Assembly: GCA_937874315.1 (NCBI GenBank)
Contig: CALNAE010000192.1
Span: 1-26,155 of the forward strand
Direction: 5' to 3'
DNA length: 26,155 nucleotides
From: an uncultured Bifidobacterium sp.
Lineage (GTDB): Bacteria > Actinomycetota > Actinomycetes > Actinomycetales > Bifidobacteriaceae
The position numbers were made by a program, and so were the translations under genes. Under the pieces are notes generated by a model. It ran no database searches, was not told the DNA's origin, and saw nothing but the letters and a program-made list of their open reading frames with translations. Positions 1 through 8,117 of this stretch are shown here, piece after piece (within the stretch, counting starts at the first letter, position 1; each line of letters opens with the position of its first letter).

Positions 1-16
1 CACAGATGAGGCACGG

Positions 17-106
17 TCGTGATGACGATTTGATTCGACTCGACTTGATTCGACTCGACTTGGCTCAGACCGATTTGATTCGACTCGATCTGAATCAATC
101 GGGCTT
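17..106. repeat. 15-bp periodic tandem repeat
   Basis: A 15-bp unit, GATTCGACTCGACTT, occurs exactly at 32-46 and 47-61, degenerates at 62-76, returns nearly exact at 77-91 and fades at 92-106; 17-31 is a weak first copy. The period is a multiple of three, so one plus frame would read as a pentapeptide repeat, but no ribosome binding site or family supports a gene there. It lies beyond the 3' end of acn. No function can be assigned. Confidence 0.8.
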
Positions 107-130
107 GACCCGTCCAGGCCCGACATCACA

Positions 131-242
131 CGACACGCCCATATTCGTATACGCAAGTCGGCCCATAGCTTTTTATTGTGGCGGAACAATGCCACTCGAA
201 GACGCTATGGGCCGACTTGCGTATAGGCTCCCGGGCGTGTCG
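131..242 (-). other. Long imperfect inverted repeat (hairpin) in the acn 3' region
   Basis: The arms are 131-169 and 204-242, each 39 nt. They pair through a perfect 10-bp outer stem (131-140 with 233-242), a symmetric 7x7 mismatch (141-147 with 226-232) and a perfect 22-bp inner stem (148-169 with 204-225), around a 34-nt loop. The loop holds two mutually exclusive small stems (ATTGT/ACAAT at 175-179/186-190, or GTGGC/GCCAC at 178-182/191-195). It starts about 32 nt past the aconitase stop codon in the direction of acn transcription. There is no run of T after it, so it is not a textbook intrinsic terminator. It could stabilise the mRNA 3' end, stop transcription, be a protein-binding RNA, or be a palindromic mobile repeat; no target-site duplication is visible. 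Confidence 0.85.
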
Positions 243-274
243 AATATGATCCGGCTCAGCTCAAGGACGGAAAG

Positions 275-2989
275 TTAAGCCGCCCGCCGCATCAGATTGC
301 GCAGAACGTACTGCAGAATGCCGCCGTTGCGGTAGTAGTCCGCTTCTCCGGGGGTGTCGATGCGCACGGTCGCGTCAAATTCCACGACGCGGCCGTCGGA
401 TCTGGCGGCCCGGACCGCGACGGTGTCTGGGATCACACCGCCATTGAGCGCGTCGATACCCGAGATATCGAAGGTCTCGGTACCGTCCAGACCGAGGGAT
501 TCGGCCGACTCGCCGTCGGGGAACTGCAATGGCAGCACACCCATACCGATCAGATTCGAGCGATGGATACGTTCGAAGCTACGGGTGATGACGGCCTTGA
601 CACCCAGCATCGCCGTCCCCTTGGCCGCCCAATCGCGCGATGATCCGGTGCCGTATTCCTTGCCCGCCAAGACGACCAACGGCGTGGACTGTCTGCGATA
701 GTCCAAGGCCGCGTCGTAAATCGTGGACGGCTGGTCGGCGACGAAATCATAGGTGAACCCGCCGGGCGTGACCTCCCGATTCATCGACGCCAGCAGCAGA
801 TTGCGTAGACGGATGTTGCCAAAGGTGCCACGCACCATGATCTCGTGGTTGCCACGTCGCGAACCGTAGGAGTTGAAGTCCTTGCGTACGACGCCGTGGT
901 CGATGAGATAGCGCCCCGCGGGACTCGATGCGGGGAATGCGCCGGCGGGGGAAATATGATCGGTTGTCACCGAATCACCGAGCAATGCCAGCACCCGCGC
1001 GCCACGGATATCACCCACGGGTTCAGGATCGGCGGTCATCTGGTCGAAGAAGGTCTGCTTGCGCACATACGTGGAGTCCGGATTCCATGAGAACCGCTCA
1101 CCACTCGGAATCTGAAGCCCGTTCCATCGGGCATCGCCGTTGAATACGGATTGGTAGTCCTGCACGTACATGTCGCGCGACACCGTCTCATCGACGATCT
1201 TGTGGATCTGCGCGTTCGACGGCCAGATGTCACGCAGGAACACCTCATGGCCCTCGTCATCGACGCCGAGCGCCTGGCGATCGAAATCGAAGTTCATGGT
1301 GCCCGCCAGCGCATAGGCGATCACGAGTGGCGGCGAGGCGAGGTAGTTCATTTTGACATCGGGACTGATGCGCCCCTCGAAATTGCGGTTGCCTGACAGC
1401 ACTGCGGTGACCGTCAGATCGTTCTCGTTGATCGCCTGCGAGATTTCGGGCAGCAACGGGCCCGAATTGCCGATGCAGGTGGCGCAGCCGAAGCCGACCA
1501 GCTGATAACCCAACGCATCCAAGTCGGTTTGCAGTCCCGCCTTCTCCAGATAATCCGCGACGACCTGGGAACCCGGGGCCAGCGAGGTCTTCACCCACGG
1601 TTTCGGATTCAGCCCCTTGGCATGGGCGTTGCGCGCCAGCAGTCCCGCGGCGATCATCACCGAAGGATTCGAGGTATTCGTGCAGCTCGTGATCGATGCG
1701 ATGGCGACATCGCCGTTGCGCACCGAGAAGTCACCCCGGAAATCCGTGCTCACCGCAATCGGCTCGTGCGCGGTCCGCTCGGTCTCATAGTCGGCGATCG
1801 TCCGCTCGAACATGGGTTTGGCCTGGGAAAGCTCGATACGGTCCTGCGGACGTTTCGGCCCGGCGATCGACGGCACGACGGTGCCCAGATCGAGCGTCAT
1901 GTATTCCGAATACCGCGGCTCGACGTAGTCGCGATCGGTGGTGTCCCCCCAAAGTCCATTGGCTTTGGCATATGCCTTGACCAGAGCGATCTGCCCATCG
2001 CTACGGCCGGTCAGCTTGAGATAGTCGAGCGTGACGTCATCGATGGGGAAAATGCCGCAGGTCGAGCCGAATTCGGGGCTCATATTACCGATGGTGGCAC
2101 GGTTGGCCAACGGCAGCGCAGCCACGCCGTCCCCATAGAACTCCACGAATTTGCCCACGACGCCGTGTCGACGCAGCATGTCCGTGACCGTGAGCACCAC
2201 ATCGGTCGCGGTGACGCCCTCCGCAATCGCACCGGTCAGCTTGAATCCGACCACGCGGGGCACCAGCATGGAAATGGGCTGACCAAGCATTGCCGCCTCG
2301 GCCTCGATGCCGCCGACGCCCCAACCCAGCACACCGAGGCCGTTGACCATGGTCGTATGGGAATCCGTGCCGACGCAGGAGTCGAGATACGCCAAATCGT
2401 GGCTGTTCCCCGTCCCCTGCGCCTTGTGCATGACCACCTGAGCCAGGTATTCGATATTCACCTGGTGAATGATGCCGGTGCCCGGGGGAACGACCCGGAA
2501 GTTGCGGAAGGCCTGCTGGCCCCAGCGGAGGAACTGATAGCGTTCCCCGTTGCGCTGGTACTCGATGTCCATATTGCGCTGCATCGCGTCCGCGACGCCG
2601 TAGGCATCGATCTGCACGGAGTGGTCGATGACCATGTCCGCGGGCACCTGCGGATTGATGACCTCCGGGTCTCCCCCGAGATCGGCGACGGCATCGCGCA
2701 TCGTGGCCAGGTCGACGATGCATGGCACTCCTGTGAAGTCCTGCATGACCACACGCGAGGGCGTGAACTGGATCTCGTGACTCGGCTCGGCCTGTGGATC
2801 CCAATCGAGCAGGGTACGCACATGCTCGTCGGTGATATTCGTGCCATCGGCGTTGCGGATGAGGTTCTCGACCAACACCTTCAGGCAGTACGGCAGATGC
2901 TCGATACCGGGTAAGTCGGCAAGCGACACGTAGTCGAATGTCGTGCCGGCCACGGTGAGGGTGGACAGTTGATCTTCGCGTATGGACAT
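275..2989 (-). CDS. acn: Aconitate hydratase (aconitase A)
   Basis: Interconverts citrate and isocitrate through cis-aconitate in the cytoplasm, using a 4Fe-4S cluster. In bifidobacteria, which lack a full citric acid cycle, this step mainly feeds 2-oxoglutarate and glutamate synthesis (family knowledge). The 904-residue protein has the normal AcnA/IRP1 length. The three cluster ligands are visible: Cys436 in SCTNTSNPS and Cys502/Cys505 in GFGCATCIGNSG. The C-terminal swivel domain has the usual KEYGTGSSRDWAAKG loop. The start at 2989 follows a GGAGG four to five bases upstream; longer readings into the preceding gene have no aconitase character. It lies 46 nt after the P-type ATPase gene on the same strand and has its own likely promoter. 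A 112-nt hairpin follows the stop codon. Confidence 0.97.
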   Translation of the reverse strand: MSIREDQLSTLTVAGTTFDYVSLADLPGIEHLPYCLKVLVENLIRNADGTNITDEHVRTLLDWDPQAEPSHEIQFTPSRVVMQDFTGVPCIVDLATMRDAVADLGGDPEVINPQVPADMVIDHSVQIDAYGVADAMQRNMDIEYQRNGERYQFLRWGQQAFRNFRVVPPGTGIIHQVNIEYLAQVVMHKAQGTGNSHDLAYLDSCVGTDSHTTMVNGLGVLGWGVGGIEAEAAMLGQPISMLVPRVVGFKLTGAIAEGVTATDVVLTVTDMLRRHGVVGKFVEFYGDGVAALPLANRATIGNMSPEFGSTCGIFPIDDVTLDYLKLTGRSDGQIALVKAYAKANGLWGDTTDRDYVEPRYSEYMTLDLGTVVPSIAGPKRPQDRIELSQAKPMFERTIADYETERTAHEPIAVSTDFRGDFSVRNGDVAIASITSCTNTSNPSVMIAAGLLARNAHAKGLNPKPWVKTSLAPGSQVVADYLEKAGLQTDLDALGYQLVGFGCATCIGNSGPLLPEISQAINENDLTVTAVLSGNRNFEGRISPDVKMNYLASPPLVIAYALAGTMNFDFDRQALGVDDEGHEVFLRDIWPSNAQIHKIVDETVSRDMYVQDYQSVFNGDARWNGLQIPSGERFSWNPDSTYVRKQTFFDQMTADPEPVGDIRGARVLALLGDSVTTDHISPAGAFPASSPAGRYLIDHGVVRKDFNSYGSRRGNHEIMVRGTFGNIRLRNLLLASMNREVTPGGFTYDFVADQPSTIYDAALDYRRQSTPLVVLAGKEYGTGSSRDWAAKGTAMLGVKAVITRSFERIHRSNLIGMGVLPLQFPDGESAESLGLDGTETFDISGIDALNGGVIPDTVAVRAARSDGRVVEFDATVRIDTPGEADYYRNGGILQYVLRNLMRRAA

Positions 2990-3010
2990 GAATCCTCCGA
3001 TCTGCTGGAC

Positions 3011-3039
3011 AGTGTAGCGAGGTTGCACATCACCATCAA
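3011..3039 (-). promoter_or_regulatory. Candidate acn promoter overlapping the ATPase stop codon
   Basis: On the minus strand TTGATG (3034-3039) and TACACT (3011-3016) are separated by 17 bases, each matching 4 of 6 consensus positions. Transcription would begin near 3004 and give a leader of about 15 nt that just includes the GGAGG of acn. The -35 box overlaps the stop codon of the upstream ATPase gene (3036-3038). This is pattern-based only. Confidence 0.4.
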
Positions 3040-5708
3040 CGATTGTTCCTGATATATGGAAGGATACGCTCGACTTGTTTCGCCAAGACACGACAGCCGC
3101 CGTACAGCGCCAACGCGACCAGAACCGCCAGCAGTGTGACCACGGCCATATGCCCCGTGGGGATCGCCAACTCGAAGAAATGCGCCACGAATGGAATGGC
3201 GACCCCGACGACACCGGCCGCGGCGAATACCGCAACCAGCGCACCGCGCCAGGAACGCAACGGACGCGAAACGCGGGCCAGCACGACGATGGCCAGGATG
3301 AACACAAGAATCGAGTTCGTGGCCCTCAGCGAGGCCAGATCGGCGACATGGTTGAGATTCCAGCCCATGATCAGCGGCAGGATCCAAGAGTCAAGCAGCA
3401 CCGCAGCGCCAATGGCCACGCCGCCCGGAATCGCGAACGCCACGACGCGTCTGAGGAACCCCGGAACATACCGTCTGGAGCTCGGGCCCAAGGCCAGCAG
3501 GAACGCGGGCATGCCGATGGTCAACGCGCCGATGTAGGTGATGTGCCGCGGCAGATAGGGAAACGGGATGGCGGTCAGGACGACGCCGATGGAAATCAGC
3601 AGGGAATAGACGGTCTTGACGAGGAACAGCGAGGCGACGCGCTCCATGTTGGCCATCACCTGCCGTCCGCGGGCAACGACGTCGGGCAGATGGGAGAATT
3701 TCGAGTCCACCAACACGAGCTGAGCAACGGCCTTGGCGGCGGGGGCGGCATTGCCCATGGCTATGCCCAGGTCGGCTTCCTTGATAGCCAACGTGTCGTT
3801 GACGCCGTCACCGGTCATGGCCACGACATGACCACCCAGATGCAGCGCCTGGACGATGGCCTTCTTCTGTTGCGGCAGCACCCGTCCCAAGACGTCCACG
3901 TCATCGAGGACCTTGGCCAACGCATCGACGTCCTCCGGAAGCTCTCGGGCATCCATGGCACGCACGGGTCTATCGCCGGTGAGACGAACATGCTGGGCGA
4001 TGGCACCGACGGTGGCAGGATTGTCCCCGGAGATCACCCGGCAACGCACCGACTGCGACCGGAACCATGCGAGGGTTTCTTCGGCATCCTCGCGAATACG
4101 CTCGGCGCACAATACCAGCGCCATCGGCTGCGAGCGCGGATACAGCCGCGGCTCCCCGTCGGATGCGCCGCCCCTCGCGTCATCGATCTCGCCAGCAGGA
4201 CAATAGGCGACCAGAAGAACACGCTCGCCCTGATCGGCATGGGCGTTGACGGTTGTCATGAGGTTATTCACGGCTGTACCATCACGTCGCCATGCCGTGA
4301 ACCCGCTGATCAGCACCTCGGGGGCGCCAAGATACCAGATGTCGCCGTTGTCACGGACGATGGCGCTCCATTTGCGCGCCGAAGAGAAGGGGATACGCCT
4401 GCTCACGTCGTGCGCGGCCATGCCCTGGGATCGTAACCGATCGAGCACAGCCTGACCGGTTGCGTTGGGATGCTCCTCATCGGCCAGGTCGAACAACGCC
4501 TCCATCGACGACTGCCGACGCCGCTCTTCAAGCGCGACGTCGGGAAATTCGATGCCGCGCATCGCGATATGCCCGTCGGTGATCGTCCCGGTTTTGTCCA
4601 GATTCAGCGAGTCCACACGGGCCAGCGTCTCCACCGATTCGAGTTCCTGCACCAACGTGTTCTTGCGCGCCAGACGCATGGCGGCGATGGCGAAGTTAAG
4701 CGACGTGAGTAGCACCAAGCCCTCGGGAATCATCCCGACCACCCCGGCGACGGCGGAAATGACGGCCTGCCGCCACTGCCCGCTGACCATGGCCGCCTGC
4801 CAACCTCCTACGGTATGGATCTGCGACCACACCAAGGCGACGCACAACGGCACCACGATCACGGTCATCACCTTGAGAATCGTATTGATGCCGGCGTTGA
4901 GATCCGAGATGGTCTTCTTGTATACCTTGGCTTCCGCCGTCAGTTTTGCCGCGTATCCCTGCGCACCCACCGCCGTGACCCGAATCAGAGCCATGCCGGA
5001 GACTGCGTTGGATCCCGAAAACACCTTGTCCCCCGGCTGTTTTCGCACCGTCTTGGATTCGCCGGTCAGCATGGACTCATCGAGTTCCAGACCCCAATCT
5101 CGCACCACTTCCCCGTCGGCCGGGACCTGCTCGCCCGATTGCACCCACAGCAGATCGCCGAGGACGATCTGATCGTGGGCAACGGCGACGTCCTGGCCGT
5201 CTCGGCGCACCATAGGCTTGGAAGACACCAGAATCGACAGCCGGTCCAACGTGCGTTTGGCTTTGAGCTCCGTGAACACCCCGATACCGGTGTTGATGAG
5301 AATCACCAAGCCGAATACCGCGTCTTTCCACGAACCGGTGAGCAGCACCATCACCATGGCCACGCCGATGATGGCGTTGAACAAGGTGAACACGTGCGAG
5401 CGCAGGATCTTGCCCAGGGAACGGGAGGTGGCCGTGTCCACCGCGTTGGATTGCCCCTGCTCGACGCGACGCCGCACTTCATCGACGCTCAGTCCGCTCT
5501 CCTGGACAACCGGCAACGTGGCCGTTGCCGACCCATCGCCAGGCCGCGTGGATCGCGTGGCCGAATCGACGCCGCGTGCTCCGTCGTCAACCGTCAGACC
5601 GCTGTCGGCCTCATGACCGCCGATCATATGGTCATCGGTCGAATCTACGGCCGTCGTTGAAGTCGCGTCGTGCGTTCCGTCTCGTCGCCGCTCGCCATTG
5701 GTCTGCAT
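3036..5708 (-). CDS. P-type cation-transporting ATPase, CtpE-like
   Basis: An ATP-driven membrane cation pump. From the N-terminus of the 890-residue protein: a hydrophilic, probably disordered tail of about 65 residues, two membrane segments (about 105-145), the actuator domain with TGES at 215-218, a PEGL membrane helix near 330, the phosphorylated Asp371 in DKTGT, the nucleotide domain, the hinge TGDGVND (Asp634, Asp638), and about six C-terminal membrane segments. There is no CPx helix or heavy-metal domain, so it is not a copper or zinc exporter. The stretch from PEGL to DKTGT resembles mycobacterial CtpE, linked to calcium uptake; the ion here is inferred only. The start at 5708 is preceded by AAAGAG. 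A start at 5738 or 5744 is possible. It lies directly upstream of acn. Confidence 0.93.
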   Translation of the reverse strand: MQTNGERRRDGTHDATSTTAVDSTDDHMIGGHEADSGLTVDDGARGVDSATRSTRPGDGSATATLPVVQESGLSVDEVRRRVEQGQSNAVDTATSRSLGKILRSHVFTLFNAIIGVAMVMVLLTGSWKDAVFGLVILINTGIGVFTELKAKRTLDRLSILVSSKPMVRRDGQDVAVAHDQIVLGDLLWVQSGEQVPADGEVVRDWGLELDESMLTGESKTVRKQPGDKVFSGSNAVSGMALIRVTAVGAQGYAAKLTAEAKVYKKTISDLNAGINTILKVMTVIVVPLCVALVWSQIHTVGGWQAAMVSGQWRQAVISAVAGVVGMIPEGLVLLTSLNFAIAAMRLARKNTLVQELESVETLARVDSLNLDKTGTITDGHIAMRGIEFPDVALEERRRQSSMEALFDLADEEHPNATGQAVLDRLRSQGMAAHDVSRRIPFSSARKWSAIVRDNGDIWYLGAPEVLISGFTAWRRDGTAVNNLMTTVNAHADQGERVLLVAYCPAGEIDDARGGASDGEPRLYPRSQPMALVLCAERIREDAEETLAWFRSQSVRCRVISGDNPATVGAIAQHVRLTGDRPVRAMDARELPEDVDALAKVLDDVDVLGRVLPQQKKAIVQALHLGGHVVAMTGDGVNDTLAIKEADLGIAMGNAAPAAKAVAQLVLVDSKFSHLPDVVARGRQVMANMERVASLFLVKTVYSLLISIGVVLTAIPFPYLPRHITYIGALTIGMPAFLLALGPSSRRYVPGFLRRVVAFAIPGGVAIGAAVLLDSWILPLIMGWNLNHVADLASLRATNSILVFILAIVVLARVSRPLRSWRGALVAVFAAAGVVGVAIPFVAHFFELAIPTGHMAVVTLLAVLVALALYGGCRVLAKQVERILPYIRNNR

Positions 5709-5961
5709 CAGTCGTGCTCTTTCCGTTCGCCGCCGCATTCGCAAGTCGAACCCATGAGCCAGGTCCGCGTGCCTTACACGGATATTGTCAGCCTACCCGC
5801 AACCGTTCCCGCGTATCGGCATCTCGATGCCTCGTCACTCAAGTACCCCTACTTGGGTGCCACCGCTCGAATATCTTTACTCGAATATCTCGCCACCCTG
5901 GTATCCCGGCCCTGTCACTTCTGCCGTGGCGGTCGTTCGAAACCGTCGTCAGAACCATCGA
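5709..5961. other. 253-nt intergenic region with a palindrome and a direct repeat
   Basis: No gene is visible. It separates the lipoprotein stop codon from the P-type ATPase start and so should hold the ATPase control region. A perfect inverted repeat CAAGTA-CCCC-TACTTG lies at 5840-5855. An 11-bp direct repeat CTCGAATATCT lies at 5866-5876 and 5880-5890, spaced 14 bases start to start. These could be binding sites for a regulator. I could not find a convincing -35/-10 pair on the minus strand. Confidence 0.6.
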
Positions 5962-6609
5962 CTACGACTGGTAGGTTCCGGCCGTCCCGCGTTTCATGCT
6001 CACCGTCACCGCACGCGCGTGAGGACGATCGTTGATCACCTGTTGCATAATGGTGTCCAAGCGTGTGGCGTGACGTGACGCGTCGTCGATGGTGAGCGTC
6101 GCCGCATAGAGCCGGGCGTCATCGGGAAGCTGCCGCGCGTCGATCAGCACGACGGGTATCCCCGCGTTTCTCGCCGAGAGCAATGCTTGTTGCCAGATAC
6201 CCCTGGTGGCTTTGGTCATCGTCAGTCGGTTGATCACGATGGCCTTCACCGCGCGGTCGACCATGGCGGCGATGTCGTTCGACGCCGAACGAGCATACCG
6301 TTCCGGGCTGTTCGTCGTTCGATCGGCGCCGGCATAGAACGCTTTGAGGCGTTCGTCGGCGAAAGCCGTCATCACGGTTCGGTCGGCCGATGAATCCAAC
6401 GATCCGACCACGCCTATCATGATGTCGCCCCGATCCACGCTGTCATGGTGGATCGCCGTACCCGTGCCTTCGGTATCCCCTACCGCCGCATTGCCCGGCG
6501 CGCACGATGCCAGCAATCCCAACGAGGCCACCAACGCCACAGACACCATCACCGTCACAGGACGGCCCCTGCCGACGATCCTCTTCCTGATCGCCATATG
6601 CCAACGCAT
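5962..6609 (-). CDS. Short lipoprotein resembling the first lobe of a periplasmic sugar-binding protein
   Basis: The 215-residue product has a basic N-terminus, a hydrophobic segment and a lipobox ending LLASC, with Cys36 the predicted lipidated residue. After a short linker it reads like the N-terminal lobe of a type 1 (ribose/ChvE-like) binding protein: GVVGSLDSS strand, then AIVINRLT and W..AL..ARNAGIPVVLIDAR. It stops where the second lobe should begin; family members usually exceed 300 residues. No continuation is convincing in the next 250 nt, so it is either a truncated remnant or a stand-alone half protein. The start at 6609 has GGGAGG five bases upstream. An ATG at 6654 overlaps the stop of the preceding methyltransferase as ATGA and is the alternative. 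No permease or ATPase gene is adjacent. Confidence 0.75.
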   Translation of the reverse strand: MRWHMAIRKRIVGRGRPVTVMVSVALVASLGLLASCAPGNAAVGDTEGTGTAIHHDSVDRGDIMIGVVGSLDSSADRTVMTAFADERLKAFYAGADRTTNSPERYARSASNDIAAMVDRAVKAIVINRLTMTKATRGIWQQALLSARNAGIPVVLIDARQLPDDARLYAATLTIDDASRHATRLDTIMQQVINDRPHARAVTVSMKRGTAGTYQS

Positions 6610-6650
6610 CCGCGCCTCCCGCAGCCACCGCACGCCCGGCATCGCACGCA

Positions 6651-8036
6651 TCATCGGCGTTCGCCCCGTTCGCCGCGCACGAATACCGCCACGGTCTCCA
6701 CGTGATGGGTCATGGGATAGATGTCGAAGGCATGCACGTCACGCAGGGTGTACCCCTCACGCGTCAACGTGGCCGTGTCACGCGCGAGACTGGTGGGATC
6801 GCAGGCGACGTATACCACGCCCATGGCCCCCGAGGCCGAGATGCGACGGCAGACATCCGCGCGCGCGCCGGCACGGGGAGGATCGAGCACGACGATATCG
6901 GGATGAGCCAGATGCTTGGGAACATGCCGCAGCACATGCGCCACGTCGCCGGTGCGGGCTTCGACATCGCCGACTCCGGCGCGCTCGAGGTTGGCCACGG
7001 CCTGTTCCACCGCCGGCCGCGATCCTTCGACGCTCAGCAGCCGGGGATGCCCGACCGTGCATCGAGCCAACGGCAATGTGAACAGCCCCGCCCCGGAATA
7101 CAGATCCCATATCACCGCATGGTCACGGTCGTCCAGCAGCGCCCGTACCCGATCGATCACGTACCGTGGCAAAACGAGCGGGGCCTGACGGTGCACCTGC
7201 CAGAAGCCATCCGCCCGCACGGTGTAGTCGAACCGTCTTCCCAGGACATCGACGGATTCGTGCAGCAGCGGCCGCCCGGCGGTCACGACGCCGTTGACCA
7301 GTACGGCATAGTTTTCACCGATGTCGACGAGCGACGACTCATGCCGATCCCGCCACTCATGCCGATCCGAAACGACGGCGGCGGAACCGTCCTCAGCCGC
7401 ATCGTGGAGCGAGGACGAAGCCGAAACCGTGGCTTGTCGACGTGGTTCGGGAACCGCAAGGTGGATATCGGCTCCTGGCTCGAATCCACCGTCGAACAAC
7501 CCGGCCCGGTTCGCCACTGCAAGCGCCGCCTCGGACGCCAACGGCATCGTGTCGATCGGGACACGATGATGGCTCTGCCTGCGGCGCATGGAGGGCCGGC
7601 CTTCCTCGTCGGCAATCAGCGAGATCCGCGTGCGCCAATGCAATCCCCGCGACTGTTCGTCGCCGGGAATGCGATCAACCGGCACGTCTTCGACGTCACA
7701 GTGCCCCAGGCGCCGCAACTGTTCGGTGACCACCTTGGACTTCCAAGCCAGTTGGCCGGCCAACGAAACGTGAATCAGATCGGCTCCGCCAACCCCACCA
7801 CCTTGCGCCAGAGGCCCCGCCAACTGCCACGCCGGACTGACGCGTTCGGCGCTGGCTTCATGCACGGCGACGACCTCACCCGTCCAGAACCGGTCTTTGC
7901 GCTCATGCGGTTCGTCCAGCACGACCTCATCGAGCTCACCTGGCAGTGCAAAACGCACGAAGACCACACGACCGTCGATATGGCCGATGCATCGCCCTTG
8001 ATCGGCATATCGTTCGATCCGCACCGTCGCCTGCAT
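6651..8036 (-). CDS. TRAM-domain SAM-dependent uracil-C5 RNA methyltransferase (RumA/TrmA family)
   Basis: Transfers a methyl group from S-adenosylmethionine to C5 of a uracil in rRNA or tRNA; which uridine cannot be told from sequence. The 461 residues comprise an N-terminal TRAM RNA-binding domain (about 1-60), a central RNA-contact region, and a Rossmann methyltransferase domain with DLYSGAG at 311-317, DPPR at 385-388 and the catalytic Cys412 in VACDPTSLARD, ending with IYPMTHHVETV. Where RlmD/RumA has the iron-sulfur cysteines (C..FG.CGGC), this protein reads QGGGVGGAD (78-86), so it has no cluster. The start at 8036 is chosen because AGAAAGAGGAG precedes it and the TRAM fold begins there. 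ATGs at 8087 and 8108 would add 17 or 24 residues. Upstream lie DUF3159 and DUF3710. Confidence 0.9.
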   Translation of the reverse strand: MQATVRIERYADQGRCIGHIDGRVVFVRFALPGELDEVVLDEPHERKDRFWTGEVVAVHEASAERVSPAWQLAGPLAQGGGVGGADLIHVSLAGQLAWKSKVVTEQLRRLGHCDVEDVPVDRIPGDEQSRGLHWRTRISLIADEEGRPSMRRRQSHHRVPIDTMPLASEAALAVANRAGLFDGGFEPGADIHLAVPEPRRQATVSASSSLHDAAEDGSAAVVSDRHEWRDRHESSLVDIGENYAVLVNGVVTAGRPLLHESVDVLGRRFDYTVRADGFWQVHRQAPLVLPRYVIDRVRALLDDRDHAVIWDLYSGAGLFTLPLARCTVGHPRLLSVEGSRPAVEQAVANLERAGVGDVEARTGDVAHVLRHVPKHLAHPDIVVLDPPRAGARADVCRRISASGAMGVVYVACDPTSLARDTATLTREGYTLRDVHAFDIYPMTHHVETVAVFVRGERGERR

Positions 8037-8117
8037 ATCTCCTCTTTCTCCCAGTACACCAGTTATCGTCAGCTCTTGCCCATCCATGATCGGTCCCGGC
8101 GCAGCCATCGATACGAC

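Noticed and set aside
6..278. Plus-strand reading frame with a pentapeptide-like repeat
   Set aside because: It only reads through the 15-bp repeat and the palindrome, has no ribosome binding site and no recognisable fold.
1529..2914. Long plus-strand frame of 461 codons opposite acn
   Set aside because: It is the antisense of a certain aconitase gene; such frames are common in GC-rich DNA and the product resembles nothing.
3075..4436. Plus-strand frame of 453 codons opposite the P-type ATPase
   Set aside because: Antisense shadow of a gene with all P-type ATPase motifs.
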